64,000 nt of DNA from positions 1-64,000 of the forward strand of contig NW_024753848.1 of NCBI RefSeq assembly GCF_018991925.1, written 5' to 3'. Of the stretch, positions 22,500-33,180 are shown one piece after another. The notes under the pieces are model-generated. The model saw only the letters and a program-made list of their open reading frames with translations, did not search any database and was not told where the DNA came from. The first letter of the stretch is position 1. The number at the start of each line of letters is the position of its first letter. Origin of the DNA: Homarus americanus. Taxonomy: Eukaryota > Arthropoda > Malacostraca > Decapoda > Nephropidae. Both the position numbers and the translations under genes were made by a program.

Positions 22500-23040
22500 A
22501 AAAAAAAAACAACTATGAAAATTTTAGTTGAGATTATTATGATTATTATTATTATCCTCTCCCTTTACTTCCTTCCTCCTCTTCTCCCTTCACTTTCTTT
22601 CGTCCTTCCATCCCTCTCACCTCTCCTTCCTTCCCTCCCTCTCACTTCCCTCTCACTCCGGGGTTCAAGTTTTCCTCCTTTATTTGATCGCCACGAAGAT
22701 GGAGTTCTGAAAGAGGCTTCATGATGTCTCCCACTCATCCTCCTCCTCTCCCACTCATCCTCCTCCTCTCCCACTCACCCTCCTCCTCTCCCATCAATAT
22801 ATCTTCCCTCCCTCTTCCTTAATTCTCCTTCTATTCCCTTCTTATTTTTTCTCCCCTTATCTCCTATACTTCCTTCCTCTCCTCCCTTTCTTTGCTCTCC
22901 CCTTCATCCTCTCTTTCCTTCCCCACCCCTCTCTCCTCTCCCCCCTCATTCTCTTTTTCCCTACCCTACCCATCTCTCCTTCCTCCCCCCCTCACCCCCC
23001 TCCATATGGTTCCTCAGGCTTGACTCTCAGTGATATAATG
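22500..23040. other. CT-rich spacer with short 20-bp repeats
   Basis: Contains a poly-A run, (ATT)n near 22,540, and three copies of CCTCCTCCTCTCCCACTCAT at 22,730-22,794. No gene seen. Confidence 0.5.
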
Positions 23041-23068
23041 AGTAGTGAAGATATGTAATGGCTAAGTG

Positions 23069-23286
23069 TGACCTTGGTTGAGCGTGACCTTGGCTGAGTG
23101 TGACCTTGGCTGAGTGTGACCTTGGTTGAGTGTGACCTTGGCTGAGTGTGACCTTGGTTGAGCTGTGACCTTGGCTGAGTGTGACCTTGGTTGAGTGTGA
23201 CCTTGGTTGAGTGTGACCTTGGCTGAGTGTGACCTTGGTTGAGTGTGACCTTGGTTGAGTGTGACCTTGGTTGAGTGTGACCTTGG
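23069..23286 (+). repeat. 16-bp minisatellite with 14 TGACCTTGG sites
   Basis: Fourteen copies of TGACCTTGGTTGAGTG, spaced 16 bp apart except for one 17-bp step. Each copy holds TGACCTTGG, which read on the minus strand is CCAAGGTCA. This is the extended half-site bound by monomeric nuclear receptors of the FTZ-F1/NR5A and ERR types. The open minus-strand frames (period 16 residues) are artefacts. Confidence 0.93.
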
Positions 23287-23361
23287 TTGACAGGCTTATA
23301 TGAAGGGGTGTGTGTGATGCTGTACTGTATATACACACTATCACGTTAACTCTCGTCTCCC

Positions 23362-23363
<2 letters not shown>

Positions 23364-23410
<47 letters not shown>
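23364..23410 (+). repeat. (AC)n microsatellite
   Basis: About 23 AC units. Confidence 0.95.
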
Positions 23411-23415
<5 letters not shown>

Positions 23416-23421
23416 CCTCAC

Positions 23422-23517
23422 CTTCAACATGAATGCAACTTTTATCAGGCGCACCAGCCAACGTACGTCCAGCCAGCACGACGGACAACAATGCAACAAA
23501 ATAATCAACATTGCATA
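23422..23517 (-). other. Weak exon candidate, signal-peptide-like
   Basis: A unique 95-bp island between an (AC)n tract and a GA/CT tract. On the minus strand it ends at a good donor, GAAG|GTGAGG. One frame reads NVDYFVALLSVVLAGRTLAG then APDKSCIHVEG, which resembles a signal peptide followed by the start of a cysteine-containing domain. No in-frame ATG or acceptor is visible upstream. An alternative frame starts with ATG (MLIILLHCC). No family is recognised. Confidence 0.15.
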
Positions 23518-23649
23518 GTTCCCCTCTCCCTCTCCCTCTCTCTCTCTCTCCACACTCATCCCACTCCCTCCCTCTCCCCACTCGAAGGAGATTAAAACAT
23601 ACCAATTTCTACCTTCCACACACACACACACACACACCCTTTTCGAACA

Positions 23650-24260
23650 GGTGCTGTAACCTCACTGAAGAGCCCCCCCTCCTCCCCCCATCCCCCTCCC
23701 TACCCACCACAGGGCGTTCAGGTGTCCCCAATGCGTGTTCAGGCACAGATCACACAGGTGCTTGGGGGGCAGGGCAGGGAGGGGGGGAGGTCCTCCCTCA
23801 CCTGACTGCCTGTGAGGATGACCGACGACCCCTTTTCCTAACCTAACTCCAGAAGCTGATGACTACTCTCACTCTCCCTACCTCCCTTTCTTCCTTTTTC
23901 ATTTTCTCCCTCTCCATTTTCTCCTCTCTCTTTCCTTCCTTCCTTTTCCCCCCCTCCTCTTCTCCCTCTCTTCTTCTCCTACTTATCTCCTCCTCCTCTT
24001 CCCTTTTCCTCTTCCACCTTCTCCCCCTACCCCCCCCTCCCTTCTCTCACAACCCCGGGCTGTGGTGCGGACCTTGGAGGGAGGAGGAGTGGAGGGAAGG
24101 ACAAGACACCACTCTCCTTTAAGTTTGAGCTTCCTACGGCACGACCCCCCCTCCCCCCTACACACACCCACCCAGTCAAACAGTTTGCACCAGTCCTGGC
24201 AGGCTGCATAGAGGTACAGTCATATTTGCAGTCGCATCTAATAAGGAAAATATATAAAAA
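23650..24260. other. CT/G-rich spacer
   Basis: Low-complexity C/T sequence with no tandem structure of note and no supported exon. Confidence 0.4.
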
Positions 24261-24265
24261 AAAAC

Positions 24266-24392
24266 ACCAGTTACAGTTACTCGCAGTAAGTTACAGTCAC
24301 TTACTCACAGTCACTTACTACCAGTCATAATCAATCCTTACCAGTCTCATCCTCACTCAATACCAGTCACTCACAGTCAGACAGTCACCCCT
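24266..24392 (+). repeat. Short degenerate CAGTCACTTACT repeat
   Basis: About eight diverged copies of ACAGTCACTTACTCACAGT. Confidence 0.75.
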
Positions 24393-24504
24393 CTGCACTA
24401 CAGGGGTATACTTTATGCGCCTTTAATTAAATAAATCGATAAGAAATCATAAATAAGGTAAAATAATTCACCCCGTGCACATAAAAAAAATAACAATTAC
24501 CATC

Positions 24505-24830
24505 GAACCTTTTATAGCGATGCTCTTTTGTTTGTTCTATACTATAAACCGACACCTGTGATGCTATCTTGATTATTTCCCTTATTGCCACCCAATTGTT
24601 TATTTATGTACACCGATGCGATTTTGTTTTGTTTTTTTATTCAGTTGTGGTGTATAGACGTATAAACCGTAATGCTCTTTTGTTTTCGAACTTGTATACG
24701 AATACTTCCGATGCTATTTTGTTTTTCCTTATTGTGGGTGTTTTATTTTTGGGTACTGCGATAGTCTTTTGTTTCGTGTTTTCCTTTTCGGGTGAAAGAA
24801 CACTTTATACTCGTGTACATAGGTGATTCT
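24505..24830 (+). repeat. Degenerate repeat, about 50 bp, CGATGCTMTTTTGTTT core
   Basis: Five to six diverged copies, at about 24,517, 24,560, 24,616, 24,670, 24,708 and 24,758. Each has a TATAAACCG/ACACC-like lead and then GATGCTATTTTGTTTT. T-rich and decayed. Confidence 0.7.
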
Positions 24831-24884
24831 TTTTATCTCTTTCTGTTAACTGTTGTTTTATTATTTTTCCTGGTAGATTGTCGA

Positions 24885-24946
24885 CACTGTGGCCGTGACA
24901 ACACTGTGGCTAGCTGACAACACTGTGGCCAGCTGACAACACTCCA
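24885..24946 (+). repeat. 21-bp triple repeat ACAACACTGTGGC
   Basis: Three copies of GACAACACTGTGGCCAGCT. Confidence 0.85.
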
Positions 24947-25160
24947 TTACGAAGAGATTCTGACAGCATCAACGCCACTCTCAACTCCCAACACTCTCAC
25001 CTCTCACTCCAAACCTCTCCTCTCCTCTCCCTCCCGACCACGCCCTCTCTCTCTCTCCCTCCATCGGCCCAGGGTGGTCACCAGGGAGTGTACACAGATA
25101 ACACAGACCGAGGAAACGGGAAAATATGAGGGAGGGAGAAAGGGAGAGAGGATGGGGAGA

Positions 25161-25230
25161 CAAGAAGGAAGGAAGGAAGGAAGGAAGGAAGGAATGAAGG
25201 AAGGAAGGAATGAATGAAAGGAAGACATAT
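25161..25230 (+). repeat. (GGAA)n microsatellite
   Basis: About ten GAAG units with some GAAT variants. A (CCA)n stretch follows at about 25,368-25,396. Confidence 0.9.
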
Positions 25231-25539
25231 CACAGAAGAGTACCACTTAATGTCTCTCTCTGATCAGACAATCCATCCAATGCCTTAGTGGCCACCTCAA
25301 ACTTGGCCCTCATCACCCCCCTTCCTCCCCTCACAAAACCCTACCCCCCCCCTCGCACTACCCCCACTACTACCACCACCACCACCACCACCACCATCAA
25401 AGCACCCTCCGTCAGCAGTACCACCAGCAGGAGGAGGAGGAGGCAGGCAGAGCTCCTTCCCTCCTGCTTCAGATTAGTAAGGCTATTGGCTGTACTAGCA
25501 GTGAGGGGAGGCATCCGATAGTGGCACTTGTTCTGATGG

Positions 25540-25815
25540 CTCTACTGGCACTGGTGCTAGTATTAGTCTAGGCACAGTTGGTGGCATTAATTTTGATGGT
25601 GGTATTGGTTTTGTTGGTGGCACTGTTCCTGATGATGGTGGTGGCACTGTCCCTGACGATGGTGGCACTGGTCCTGATGATGGTGGTGGCACTGTCCTGA
25701 TGATAGTGGCACTGTCCTGAGGTGGTGGCACTGGCCCTCATGATGGTGGCACTGGTCTGATGATGGTGGCACTGTCCTGATGATGGTGTGCTGTCCTGAT
25801 AATGGTGGTGGCACC
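25540..25815 (+). repeat. GGTGGCACTGTCCTGATGAT minisatellite
   Basis: About twelve variable copies of a 21-30 bp unit GATGATGGTGGTGGCACTG. A polyproline-type minus-strand frame is an artefact. Confidence 0.88.
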
Positions 25816-26059
25816 CTATTGATGTATGATGTAACTACTGCACTACATACGTCACCTGGCACCCTGGCACTGGCTGATAACCTGTACTCCCCTGACAGGT
25901 GTGAGGGAAGGTCATCCAGTCTACTAGGTGGGTTTTACGGAGGGTGGGTGTCCTCCCCCTCCTCCCTCAAAGTTAGGTATATCTCTCCCTTCTACAAGGA
26001 TCACCTCTCAGGCTCCTCCCCTCACTCTCTATATAGCAAAGCCCACCCAAGCTTGCAAG

Positions 26060-26300
26060 TTTCCTGTTTATGGCTCTTCTTCCTTCCCCCCTCCTTCTCT
26101 TCTTCTTCCTCCTCCTCTCTTTCTCCTCCTCCTCTCTTTCTTCTACCTTCTCCCGTCGCCCTCCTCTCTTCTTCCTCCTCCTGACCCTAACATATCACCC
26201 TTTCTGCTATTGGTCCTCTTCCTCCTCCTCCTCTCCTCTCTTCCTCCTCCTCCTTCTCTTCCCCCCTTCCTTCCTCCTCCTCTTCAATACAATATAATCC
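26060..26300. repeat. TCC/TTC-rich simple sequence
   Basis: Degenerate CTTCCTCCTCCT sequence with no gene support. Confidence 0.75.
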
Positions 26301-26431
26301 TCCACCAAAGCGTTGTGTGTGAACAAGTTAAAGGTAAGGGTCCCCGGCTACAATCCCCTTACAGTCGGTCTGCCATGTCACCCAAGACGTCGATGATGAC
26401 GATAATAATAATCTCATTCTAAGACACATTG

Positions 26432-26432
<1 letters not shown>

Positions 26433-26496
<64 letters not shown>
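26433..26496 (+). repeat. (CT)n microsatellite
   Basis: About 31 CT units. Confidence 0.95.
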
Positions 26497-26500
<4 letters not shown>

Positions 26501-26564
26501 TTACCTTCTCTTCCCCTCGTGAAAATATCCTCCCCCTCTACATTTTGTCGGAGTTCAGCCTCTC

Positions 26565-28286
26565 CTTCCCTCCTCTGCTGTCAGCCTCTCCTCTCACCTC
26601 TGCTGTCAGCCTCTCCTCTCACCTCTGCCTAGCCTTCCTCTTCTTCCCGACTCTGCTGTCAGCCTCCTTCCTCCTCTGCTGTCAGCCTCTCCTTCCCTCC
26701 TCTGCTGTCAGCCTCTCCTTCCCTCCTCTGCTGTCAGCCTCTTCTTCCCCGACTCTGCTGTCAGCCTCTTCTTCGACTCTGCTGTCAGCCTCTCCTTCCC
26801 TCCTCTGCTGTCAGCCTCTTCTTCCCGACTCTGCTGTCAGCCTCTCCTTCCCTCTCTGCTGTCAGCCTCTCCTTCCCTCCTCTGCTGTCAGCCTCTCCTT
26901 CCCTCCTCTGTTGTCGCCTCTCCTCTCACCTCTGCTGTCAGCCTCTTCTTCCCGACTCTGCTGTCAGCCTCTCCTTCCCTCCTCTGCTGTCAGCCTCTCC
27001 TTCCCTCCTCTGCTGTCAGCCTCTCCTTCCCTCCCCTGTTGTCATGCCTCTCCTTCCCTCCTGTTGTCAGCCTCTCCTTCCCTCCTCTGTTGTCAGCCTC
27101 TCCTTCCCTCTCTGTTGTCATCCTCTCCTTCCCTCCCCTGTTGTCAGCCTCTCCTTCCTCCTCTGCTGTCAGCCTCTCCTTCCCTCCCCTGTTGTCCTTC
27201 TCCTTCCCTCCCCTGTTGTCCAGCCTCTCCTTCCCTCCTCTGTTGTCAGCCTCTCCTTCCCTCCTCTGTTGTCAGCCTCTTCTTCCCGACTCTGCTGTCA
27301 GCCTCTCCTTCCCTCTCTGCTGTCAGCCTCTCCTTCCCCTCTCCTCTGCTGTCAGCCTCTCCTTCCCTCCCTGTTGTCAGCCTCTCCTTCCCTCCCCTGT
27401 TGTCAGCCTCTCCTTCCCTCCTCTGTTGTCAGCCTCTCCTTCCCTCCCCCTGTTGTCCAGCCTCTCCTTCCCTCCCCTGTTGTCCAGCCTCTCCTTCCCT
27501 CCTCTGTTGTCCGCCTCTCCTTCCCTCCCCTGTTGTCAGCCTCTCCTTCCCTCCTCTGTTGTCAGCCTCTCCTTCCCTCCCCTGTTGTCAGCCTCTCCTT
27601 CCCTCCTCTGCTGTCAGCCTCTCCTTCCCTCCTCTGCTGTCAGCCTCTCCTTCCCCTCTCTGTTGTCAGCCTCTCCTTCCCTCCTCTGCTGTCAGCCTCT
27701 CCTTCCCTCCCCTGTTGTCAGCCTCTCCTTCCCTCCTCTGTTGTCAGCCTCTCCTTCCCTCCCATTGTCCTTCCTCCTTCCCTCCTCGTTGTCCAGCCTC
27801 TCCTTCCTCTCTGCTGTCAGCCTCTCCCCTTCCCTCCTGTTGTCAGCCTCTCCTTCCTCTGTTGTCAGCCTCTCCTTCCCTCCTCTGCTGTCCAGCCTCC
27901 CTTCCCTCCTCTGTTGTCCAGCCTCTCCTTCCCTCCCTGTTGTCCAGCCTCTCCTTCCCTCCTCTGCTGTCAGCCTCTCCTTCCCTCCTCTGTTGTCCAG
28001 CCTCTCCTTCCCTCCCCTGTTGTCAGCCTCCCTCCTCTGCTGTCAGCCTCTCCTTCCCTCCTCTCGTTGTCAGCCTCTCCTTCCTCCCTCTTTGTCAGCC
28101 TCCCTTCCCTCCTCTGTTGTCAGCCTCTCCTTCCCTCCTCTGTTGTCAGCCTCTCCTTCCCTCCCCTGTTGTCAGCCTCTCCTTCCCTCCTCTGCTGTCA
28201 GCCTCCTTCCCCTCTCTGCTGTCAGCCTCTCCTTCCCTCCTCTGTTGTCAGCCTCTCCTTCCCTCCTCTGCTGTCAGCCTCTCCTA
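26565..28286 (+). repeat. 1.7-kb minisatellite, about 26-bp unit
   Basis: Some 65 copies of a unit containing CTGCTGTCAGCCTCTCCTTC, with CTGTTGTC variants and frequent single-base indels. All three plus frames stay open for hundreds of codons (up to 654) because the unit has no stop. The repeated LCCQPLLP and SAVSLSFPP peptides are artefacts. Confidence 0.95.
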
Positions 28287-28457
28287 TTACTCTTCGTCCC
28301 TTCCCCCTCTCCTATTTTCACCTCTTTTCCCTTTCCTGTCATCCCTTTCCCTTTGTTCCTCAATTAAATTCTATCTCTTTCTCTCTCTCTTTCTTTTTGG
28401 GAGGTTATTTTTATCTATTCCTTCAATTCTATCTCTATCTTTCTTTGTGTCTCTTTT

Positions 28458-28461
<4 letters not shown>

Positions 28462-28507
<46 letters not shown>
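28462..28507 (+). repeat. (CT)n microsatellite
   Basis: About 23 CT units. Confidence 0.95.
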
Positions 28508-28510
<3 letters not shown>

Positions 28511-28555
28511 GGATGGCATCAGGAAAAGGCTGTGACGTCATCTAGATCAAGTAAT

Positions 28556-28700
28556 GATGATGATGGTGGTGGTGGTGGTGGTGGTGGTGGTGGTGGTGGT
28601 GGTGTGGTGGTGGTGGTGGTGGTGGTGGTGGTGGTGATGGTGGTGGTGGTGGTGGTGGTGGTGGTGGTGAGTGGTGATGATGATGGTGGTGATGATGGTG
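28556..28700 (+). repeat. (GGT)n/(GAT)n microsatellite
   Basis: About 35 GGT units interrupted by GGTGTGG and GATGATG. Confidence 0.95.
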
Positions 28701-28776
28701 ATGCCCCTACAGAATAATGTCATTGTTTGTCCACTTCCTCGTTGTATTAAGTCAATCATCACACGACAGCTTCAGG

Positions 28777-28905
28777 GTACAGTCACAGGTACAGTCCACA
28801 GGTACAGTCACAGGTATAGACACAGGTACAGTCACAGGTACAGTCACAGAGTATGGGCCACAGGTACAGCCACAGGTGAACACAGGGCAGAACACAGGTA
28901 CAGAG
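28777..28905 (+). repeat. 12-bp repeat ACAGGTACAGTC
   Basis: About nine copies. Each contains ACAGGTAC, a donor-like string. Confidence 0.88.
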
Positions 28906-28950
28906 GCGTCTTTGGGTCACCTGGGTCTGTCGTCTGGGGGCGCCAGGTGT

Positions 28951-29155
28951 GACAAATGGTGGGGGTGTGGGGGTGGGGAGAGGGGGGTGTGGGGAAGTGT
29001 GGTGGGGAAGTGGTGGGGAAGTGTGGTGGGGGGGAGTGTGGTGGGGAAGTGTGGTGGGGGAAGTGTGGTGGGGGGGTGTGGTGGAAGTGTGGTGGGGAAG
29101 TGTGGTGGGGGTGGGGGTGTGGTGGGAAGTGTGGTGGGGTGTGGTGGGGAAGTGT
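28951..29155 (+). repeat. GTGGGGAAGTGTGGTGGG minisatellite
   Basis: About twelve variable copies; G/T/A only on the plus strand. Confidence 0.92.
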
Positions 29156-29785
29156 CCATTCCTTCTTCTCCTCACCTTTCCTTCAAACCTTCCTTCCTTC
29201 CTCGACCTCCCCCCATCGACGGGCCAATAACCATTTGGTCAGGCCATAAGACCTTGTCTCTTCCCTTAACGTAATAGCTTGACCTGGATAACTGGGAGGT
29301 CATCAAGGTGGTTATACGGGGGGATGATGATGGGGTTATGGGGTGATGGGGAAATAAGTGGGGATGAGTAGAGAAATGGAAATAAATGGGGAATGAGAAT
29401 AGGTAATAATTGGGGTAGAGAGAATGGGGTTATCCTGTGCATGTTGACCCCATTTTGACCCCATAACTGCTGGTATTACTGATGGGGAGGTGGGGATGGG
29501 GGTCAGAGGCAGAACTGACCAATGGTAAGGTGATGGAGTAATGAGGGAGTAGAGTGAGGAGAAGAGTGATGGAGAAGTGAGGAGGAGTGAGGAAGAAGAG
29601 TGATGGTGGAGGAGTGAGGGGAGAAGGAGAAGGAGAGAAGGAAGAGGAAAGGTTCGCTGACATAATTGACAGCTGAAAATTATATTCCTTCCTCCCGCCA
29701 TTCCCCTCTTCCCTCCCCACTTTCCTCCCCCCTCCTCACTTTCCTCCTCCCTCCTCTCTGCCCGCCCCTCAATCAATGAAGACGA
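29156..29785. other. Purine-rich spacer, no gene supported
   Basis: Includes GATGGGG- and GAGGAG-type degenerate repeats (29,320-29,640). No exon is supported. Confidence 0.45.
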
Positions 29786-29900
29786 CCCTCCTGCAGGCGG
29801 GGCGTGTGGGGGGCGTGGGAGAGGGCGTGGGGAGGGGCGTGGGGGGCGGGGAGGGCGTGGGGGAGGGGGCGTGGGGAGGGGCGTGGAGTGGGAGGGGTGG
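29786..29900 (+). repeat. GGGGCGTGG-rich CpG block
   Basis: Repeats of GGGGCGTGGGG / GGGCGGGGAGG with about ten CpGs in 110 bp, followed by GGGTGGATAAAAC. Each unit resembles Sp/KLF and EGR binding sites. It may be a promoter-proximal element or just a GC-rich minisatellite. Confidence 0.7.
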
Positions 29901-29989
29901 ATAAAACAGACAGTGGCCCCAAGTAACCAACCCCAGGATATTGGGGTATCGAACCTGGACATCGAAGTATTGAGCAGAGAAGTGCAACA

Positions 29990-30172
29990 TGCCAGAAGGA
30001 GGAAGGAGGAGGGAGAGAAGGAGGAGAGAAGGAGGGGAGGAGAGAGAGGAGGAGGGAGAGAGGGAGGGAGGAGGAGGAGGAGGAAGGAGGAGGGAGGAGG
30101 AGGAGGAGGAGGAGGAGGAGGAAGGAGGAGGAGGAAGGAGGAGGAGGAGGAGGAGGAAGGAGGAACCAAGAC
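29990..30172 (+). repeat. (GGA)n-rich block
   Basis: Purine-only GGAGGA/GGAAGG tract. A (CCTT)n tract follows at about 30,202-30,262. Confidence 0.92.
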
Positions 30173-30349
30173 CATTACCATGTCTGCGAATGTCATCCTC
30201 CTCCCTCCCTCCCTCCTTCCTTCCTTCCTTCTCTCCCTCCCTCCTTCCTACCTCCTTCCTTTCCATCTCCTTTGGCATAGATATAAATTAAATAGGAAAT
30301 TAATTGTGAAAATAAGTAATTAATTATTATTTTTTCTCTGACCTCACCT

Positions 30350-30870
30350 TCATCAACCTGGCCTCACTATCATCACCCTGGCCTCCACTATCATCACCTG
30401 GCCTCACTATCATCACCCTGGCCTCACTATCATCACCCTGGCCTCCACTATCATCACCCCTGGCCTCCCTATCATCCTGGCCTCACTATGACCACCCTGG
30501 CCTCACTACAGCCACCCCTGGCCTCACTATCATCACCCTGGCCTCCTATCATCACCCCTGGCCTCACCTATCATCACCCTGGCCTCACTGCAATACCCTG
30601 GCCTCACTATCATCACCCTGGCCTCACCTATCTCATCACCCTGGCCTCTCTGACCACCCTGGCCTCACTATACCTGGCCTCACTATCATCACCCCTGTCA
30701 CTATCATCACCCTGGCCCCACTTCTCACTGGCCTCCTATCACCCCTGGCCTCACTATCATGCTATCCTCACTATCATCACCCTGGCCTCACTATCATCCT
30801 GGCCTCACTATGACACCCTGGCCTCACTATCATCACCCTGGCCTCACTATCCATCACCCTGGCCTCATCA
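30350..30870 (+). repeat. 20-bp minisatellite CTGGCCTCACTATCATCACC
   Basis: About 25 copies with many small indels, some truncated. Confidence 0.93.
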
Positions 30871-30981
30871 CCACTCCAATACTTCTCGTGAGATGAATAA
30901 TTTGGCCTCACCTTTGATGATATGGACCAGGTAGAATATTCACCTGTGTGGCTACATTATTGCTAGCACCATATTGGCTGG

Positions 30982-30982
<1 letters not shown>

Positions 30983-31017
<35 letters not shown>
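30983..31017 (+). repeat. (CT)n microsatellite
   Basis: About 17 CT units, followed by CCCTTTATCTC-type repeats to 31,160. Confidence 0.93.
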
Positions 31018-31021
<4 letters not shown>

Positions 31022-31378
31022 CTTTATCTCCACCTCTTTTACCTCCTCTTCTCCCCCCTTTATCTCACCCCTCTCCACCTCCCTTTCTCTCCCCCTCTTT
31101 ATCTCACCCCTCTTTATCTCCACCCCCCCTATCTCCACCCCCTCTTTTCTCACCTCCCCATCCTCACCTCATCAACTAACGTTAATCAGTAAGAAACTAT
31201 TGGAAACCGTTACTAGGTTCTATTTTAACCCACCCCGGCCATATTTCTTGGGGGAAAGGCTTATCTGGGGTAAGAGAGAGAGAGAGAGATTTAAACACAC
31301 ACGCACACACCTGTCACACGTCTAGGCTACCTGAGGTGTTGCACTCATTAGCCCTGTGTCGTATTGTACCTGGTAAGA

Positions 31379-31425
31379 CTCTCTCTCTCTCTCTCTCTCT
31401 CTATACATTTCCAAAGACAAAGGTA

Positions 31426-31465
<40 letters not shown>
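31379..31465 (+). repeat. (CT)n and (GT)n microsatellites
   Basis: (CT)12 at 31,379-31,402 and (GT)n at 31,428-31,465. Confidence 0.93.
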
Positions 31466-31468
<3 letters not shown>

Positions 31469-31504
31469 TACCCTTTCGTTTTTATTACCAGCCAATTATC
31501 CTTT

Positions 31505-31805
31505 TATATACACTCTCCCTCTCCCACTCCCACTCTCTCTCTACTCCCACTCCTCCCTCCTCACTACTCCCCACCTCCCCACTCCCCACTCCCCCTCCCT
31601 CTCACCACTCCCCACCCTCCCTCCTCCTCACTCACTCCCCACCTCCCTCCTCACCACTCCCACTCCTCCCTCCCTCCTCACTACTCCCACTCCCTCCTCC
31701 CTCTCACTACTCCCACCTCCTCCCTCCTCCTCTCCCCACTCCTCCCTCTCTACTCCCACTCTCCCTCTCTCTACTCCCACTCCCTCTCTCTACTCCCACC
31801 TTTCC
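31505..31805 (+). repeat. ACTCCCACTCCTCCCTCC repeat
   Basis: C/T-rich minisatellite with ACTCCCAC core, about twenty loose copies. Confidence 0.85.
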
Positions 31806-32339
31806 CACCCCCCCAAACATACATATTTCACACGTTAAATGTAGAGTATCAATACATTCTTCAGGTCACTCTTCCATTATGGCACCATGCACTCCTACCA
31901 TACCAACCATCCTCCCTCTACCCACCATGATACCATAATGACACCATTCTACACCTTTCTCACTCGTCCAATGTTAGTCTACCATCCTCACTATCTCTTA
32001 TGGCACCATCCTACCATGCCCACCCACCATAGATACCATCCACCTCCTCCCATAATGGCGGTGGCACCATGACGTGGGGGAGGGTGGGTGGAGGGGAGGG
32101 GTGGGTGGGTGAGTGAAGGGGTGGGTGGAGGAGGGGGTGGAAGTTCCTGAAAGCCTTCCCCAAGGACGAACGTCACGGCTAAAACCTGAATAATCCCGCC
32201 TTTATCGTCCTTCCTTCCTCCGAAACCTAATCTCAGACTAACCTTATTATTAATATTTATTGCACCTTATTCTTCCCTCTCATATTAACCCCCCATTTTT
32301 TTTTTATCTAAATTTTCCCTTGGTAGAGATCTTCACTAT

Positions 32340-32560
32340 ATGTAGGTGCCGGAACTCTAACATTCGCAGGGAATCGGAGACAATAGGGTTGAGGGTAAAG
32401 GAAGCCAGAGTGTGAGTATTCGGACGCTTGGATTCTCCTTGCGGGTTGTTATTGGCAATCTTTACCAGAACCCACTCGACCAATCAAGAGGCGGCGTTTC
32501 TCTTGAAAACAGTCGATTCCCACCGATGGTTAGCTAACTAGTTGGACGGAGGGAGGAGGA
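32340..32560. promoter_or_regulatory. CCAAT-bearing unique island, possible promoter
   Basis: Non-repetitive, CpG-richer sequence among repeats. It has an inverted CCAAT (GTTATTGGCAATC, about 32,448-32,460) and, about 25 bp on, ACTCGACCAATCAAGAGGCGG (CCAAT at 32,480-32,484), which fits the NF-Y consensus RRCCAATSR. CpG-rich sequence continues to about 32,910. The island lies upstream of midnolin in its transcriptional direction, so it could be that gene's promoter or first-exon region, but no ubiquitin-like coding sequence was found near it. Confidence 0.3.
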
Positions 32561-33069
32561 CATCCATTAAGGGTCATTATCAAGGGAAATATATCGGGAA
32601 TTAACAGACGTACAGGGAGTAGTAGTTGATGTGGTCAGGGCGCTGCAAGAGGTGTCTACCCGGCGTGTTGAGGTGGTAACACTGGCGAGGAGGGAGGGGG
32701 GAGGGAGGAGGAGGGGGAGAGAGAGGAGGAGAGTGGGGGAGGGGAGGATACAGTCAGTCTCCGCCTTCCCAGTTTTCGTCAATTCCTCGCTGCCCGGGAG
32801 GCGATCTTTCCACCACACCCCTCGCTCGCGTCAGTTAAAATTTTTTTCTCCCTTTTTCAGCGGGGAAAAGCCTTCTGCACTAAAACCTTCTCCGTTTCGC
32901 GCAGAATTCCCCAAAAGCCCAGTTTAATACCCCTGCCATGCCCCCCCTCTCCCTCCCTCCCTGGCCCCATCACTCACCCAGCCCCCACCACCAAGTCTCC
33001 CCCATTCCCCACCACCCAGCCCCGTGCTATTACCGCTTGTTGTATCAAACCATCATTTAAAAACACTCA

Positions 33070-33126
33070 AAACACACACACACACACACCATTTCATCAC
33101 TCACAGCTAATTTCATTGCCATCGAG

Positions 33127-33179
<53 letters not shown>
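33070..33179 (+). repeat. (AC)n then (GT)n microsatellites
   Basis: (AC)n at 33,070-33,089 and (GT)n at 33,128-33,179 in inverted relation, 38 bp apart, so capable of pairing. Confidence 0.93.

Positions 33180-33180
<1 letters not shown>

Noticed and set aside
26545..28509. 654-codon plus-strand open frame
   Set aside because: It lies entirely in a CT-rich 26-bp minisatellite that is open in all three frames; the peptide is a low-complexity repeat with no domain.
29930..29995. tRNA-like GGTTCGATACC on the minus strand
   Set aside because: The bases flanking the loop do not pair as a T stem, and no acceptor or anticodon arm is present.
30350..30870. CRISPR-like regular repeats (also 37,385-37,770 and 53,165-53,455)
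   Set aside because: Units are contiguous tandem minisatellites without unique spacers, and the genome is eukaryotic.
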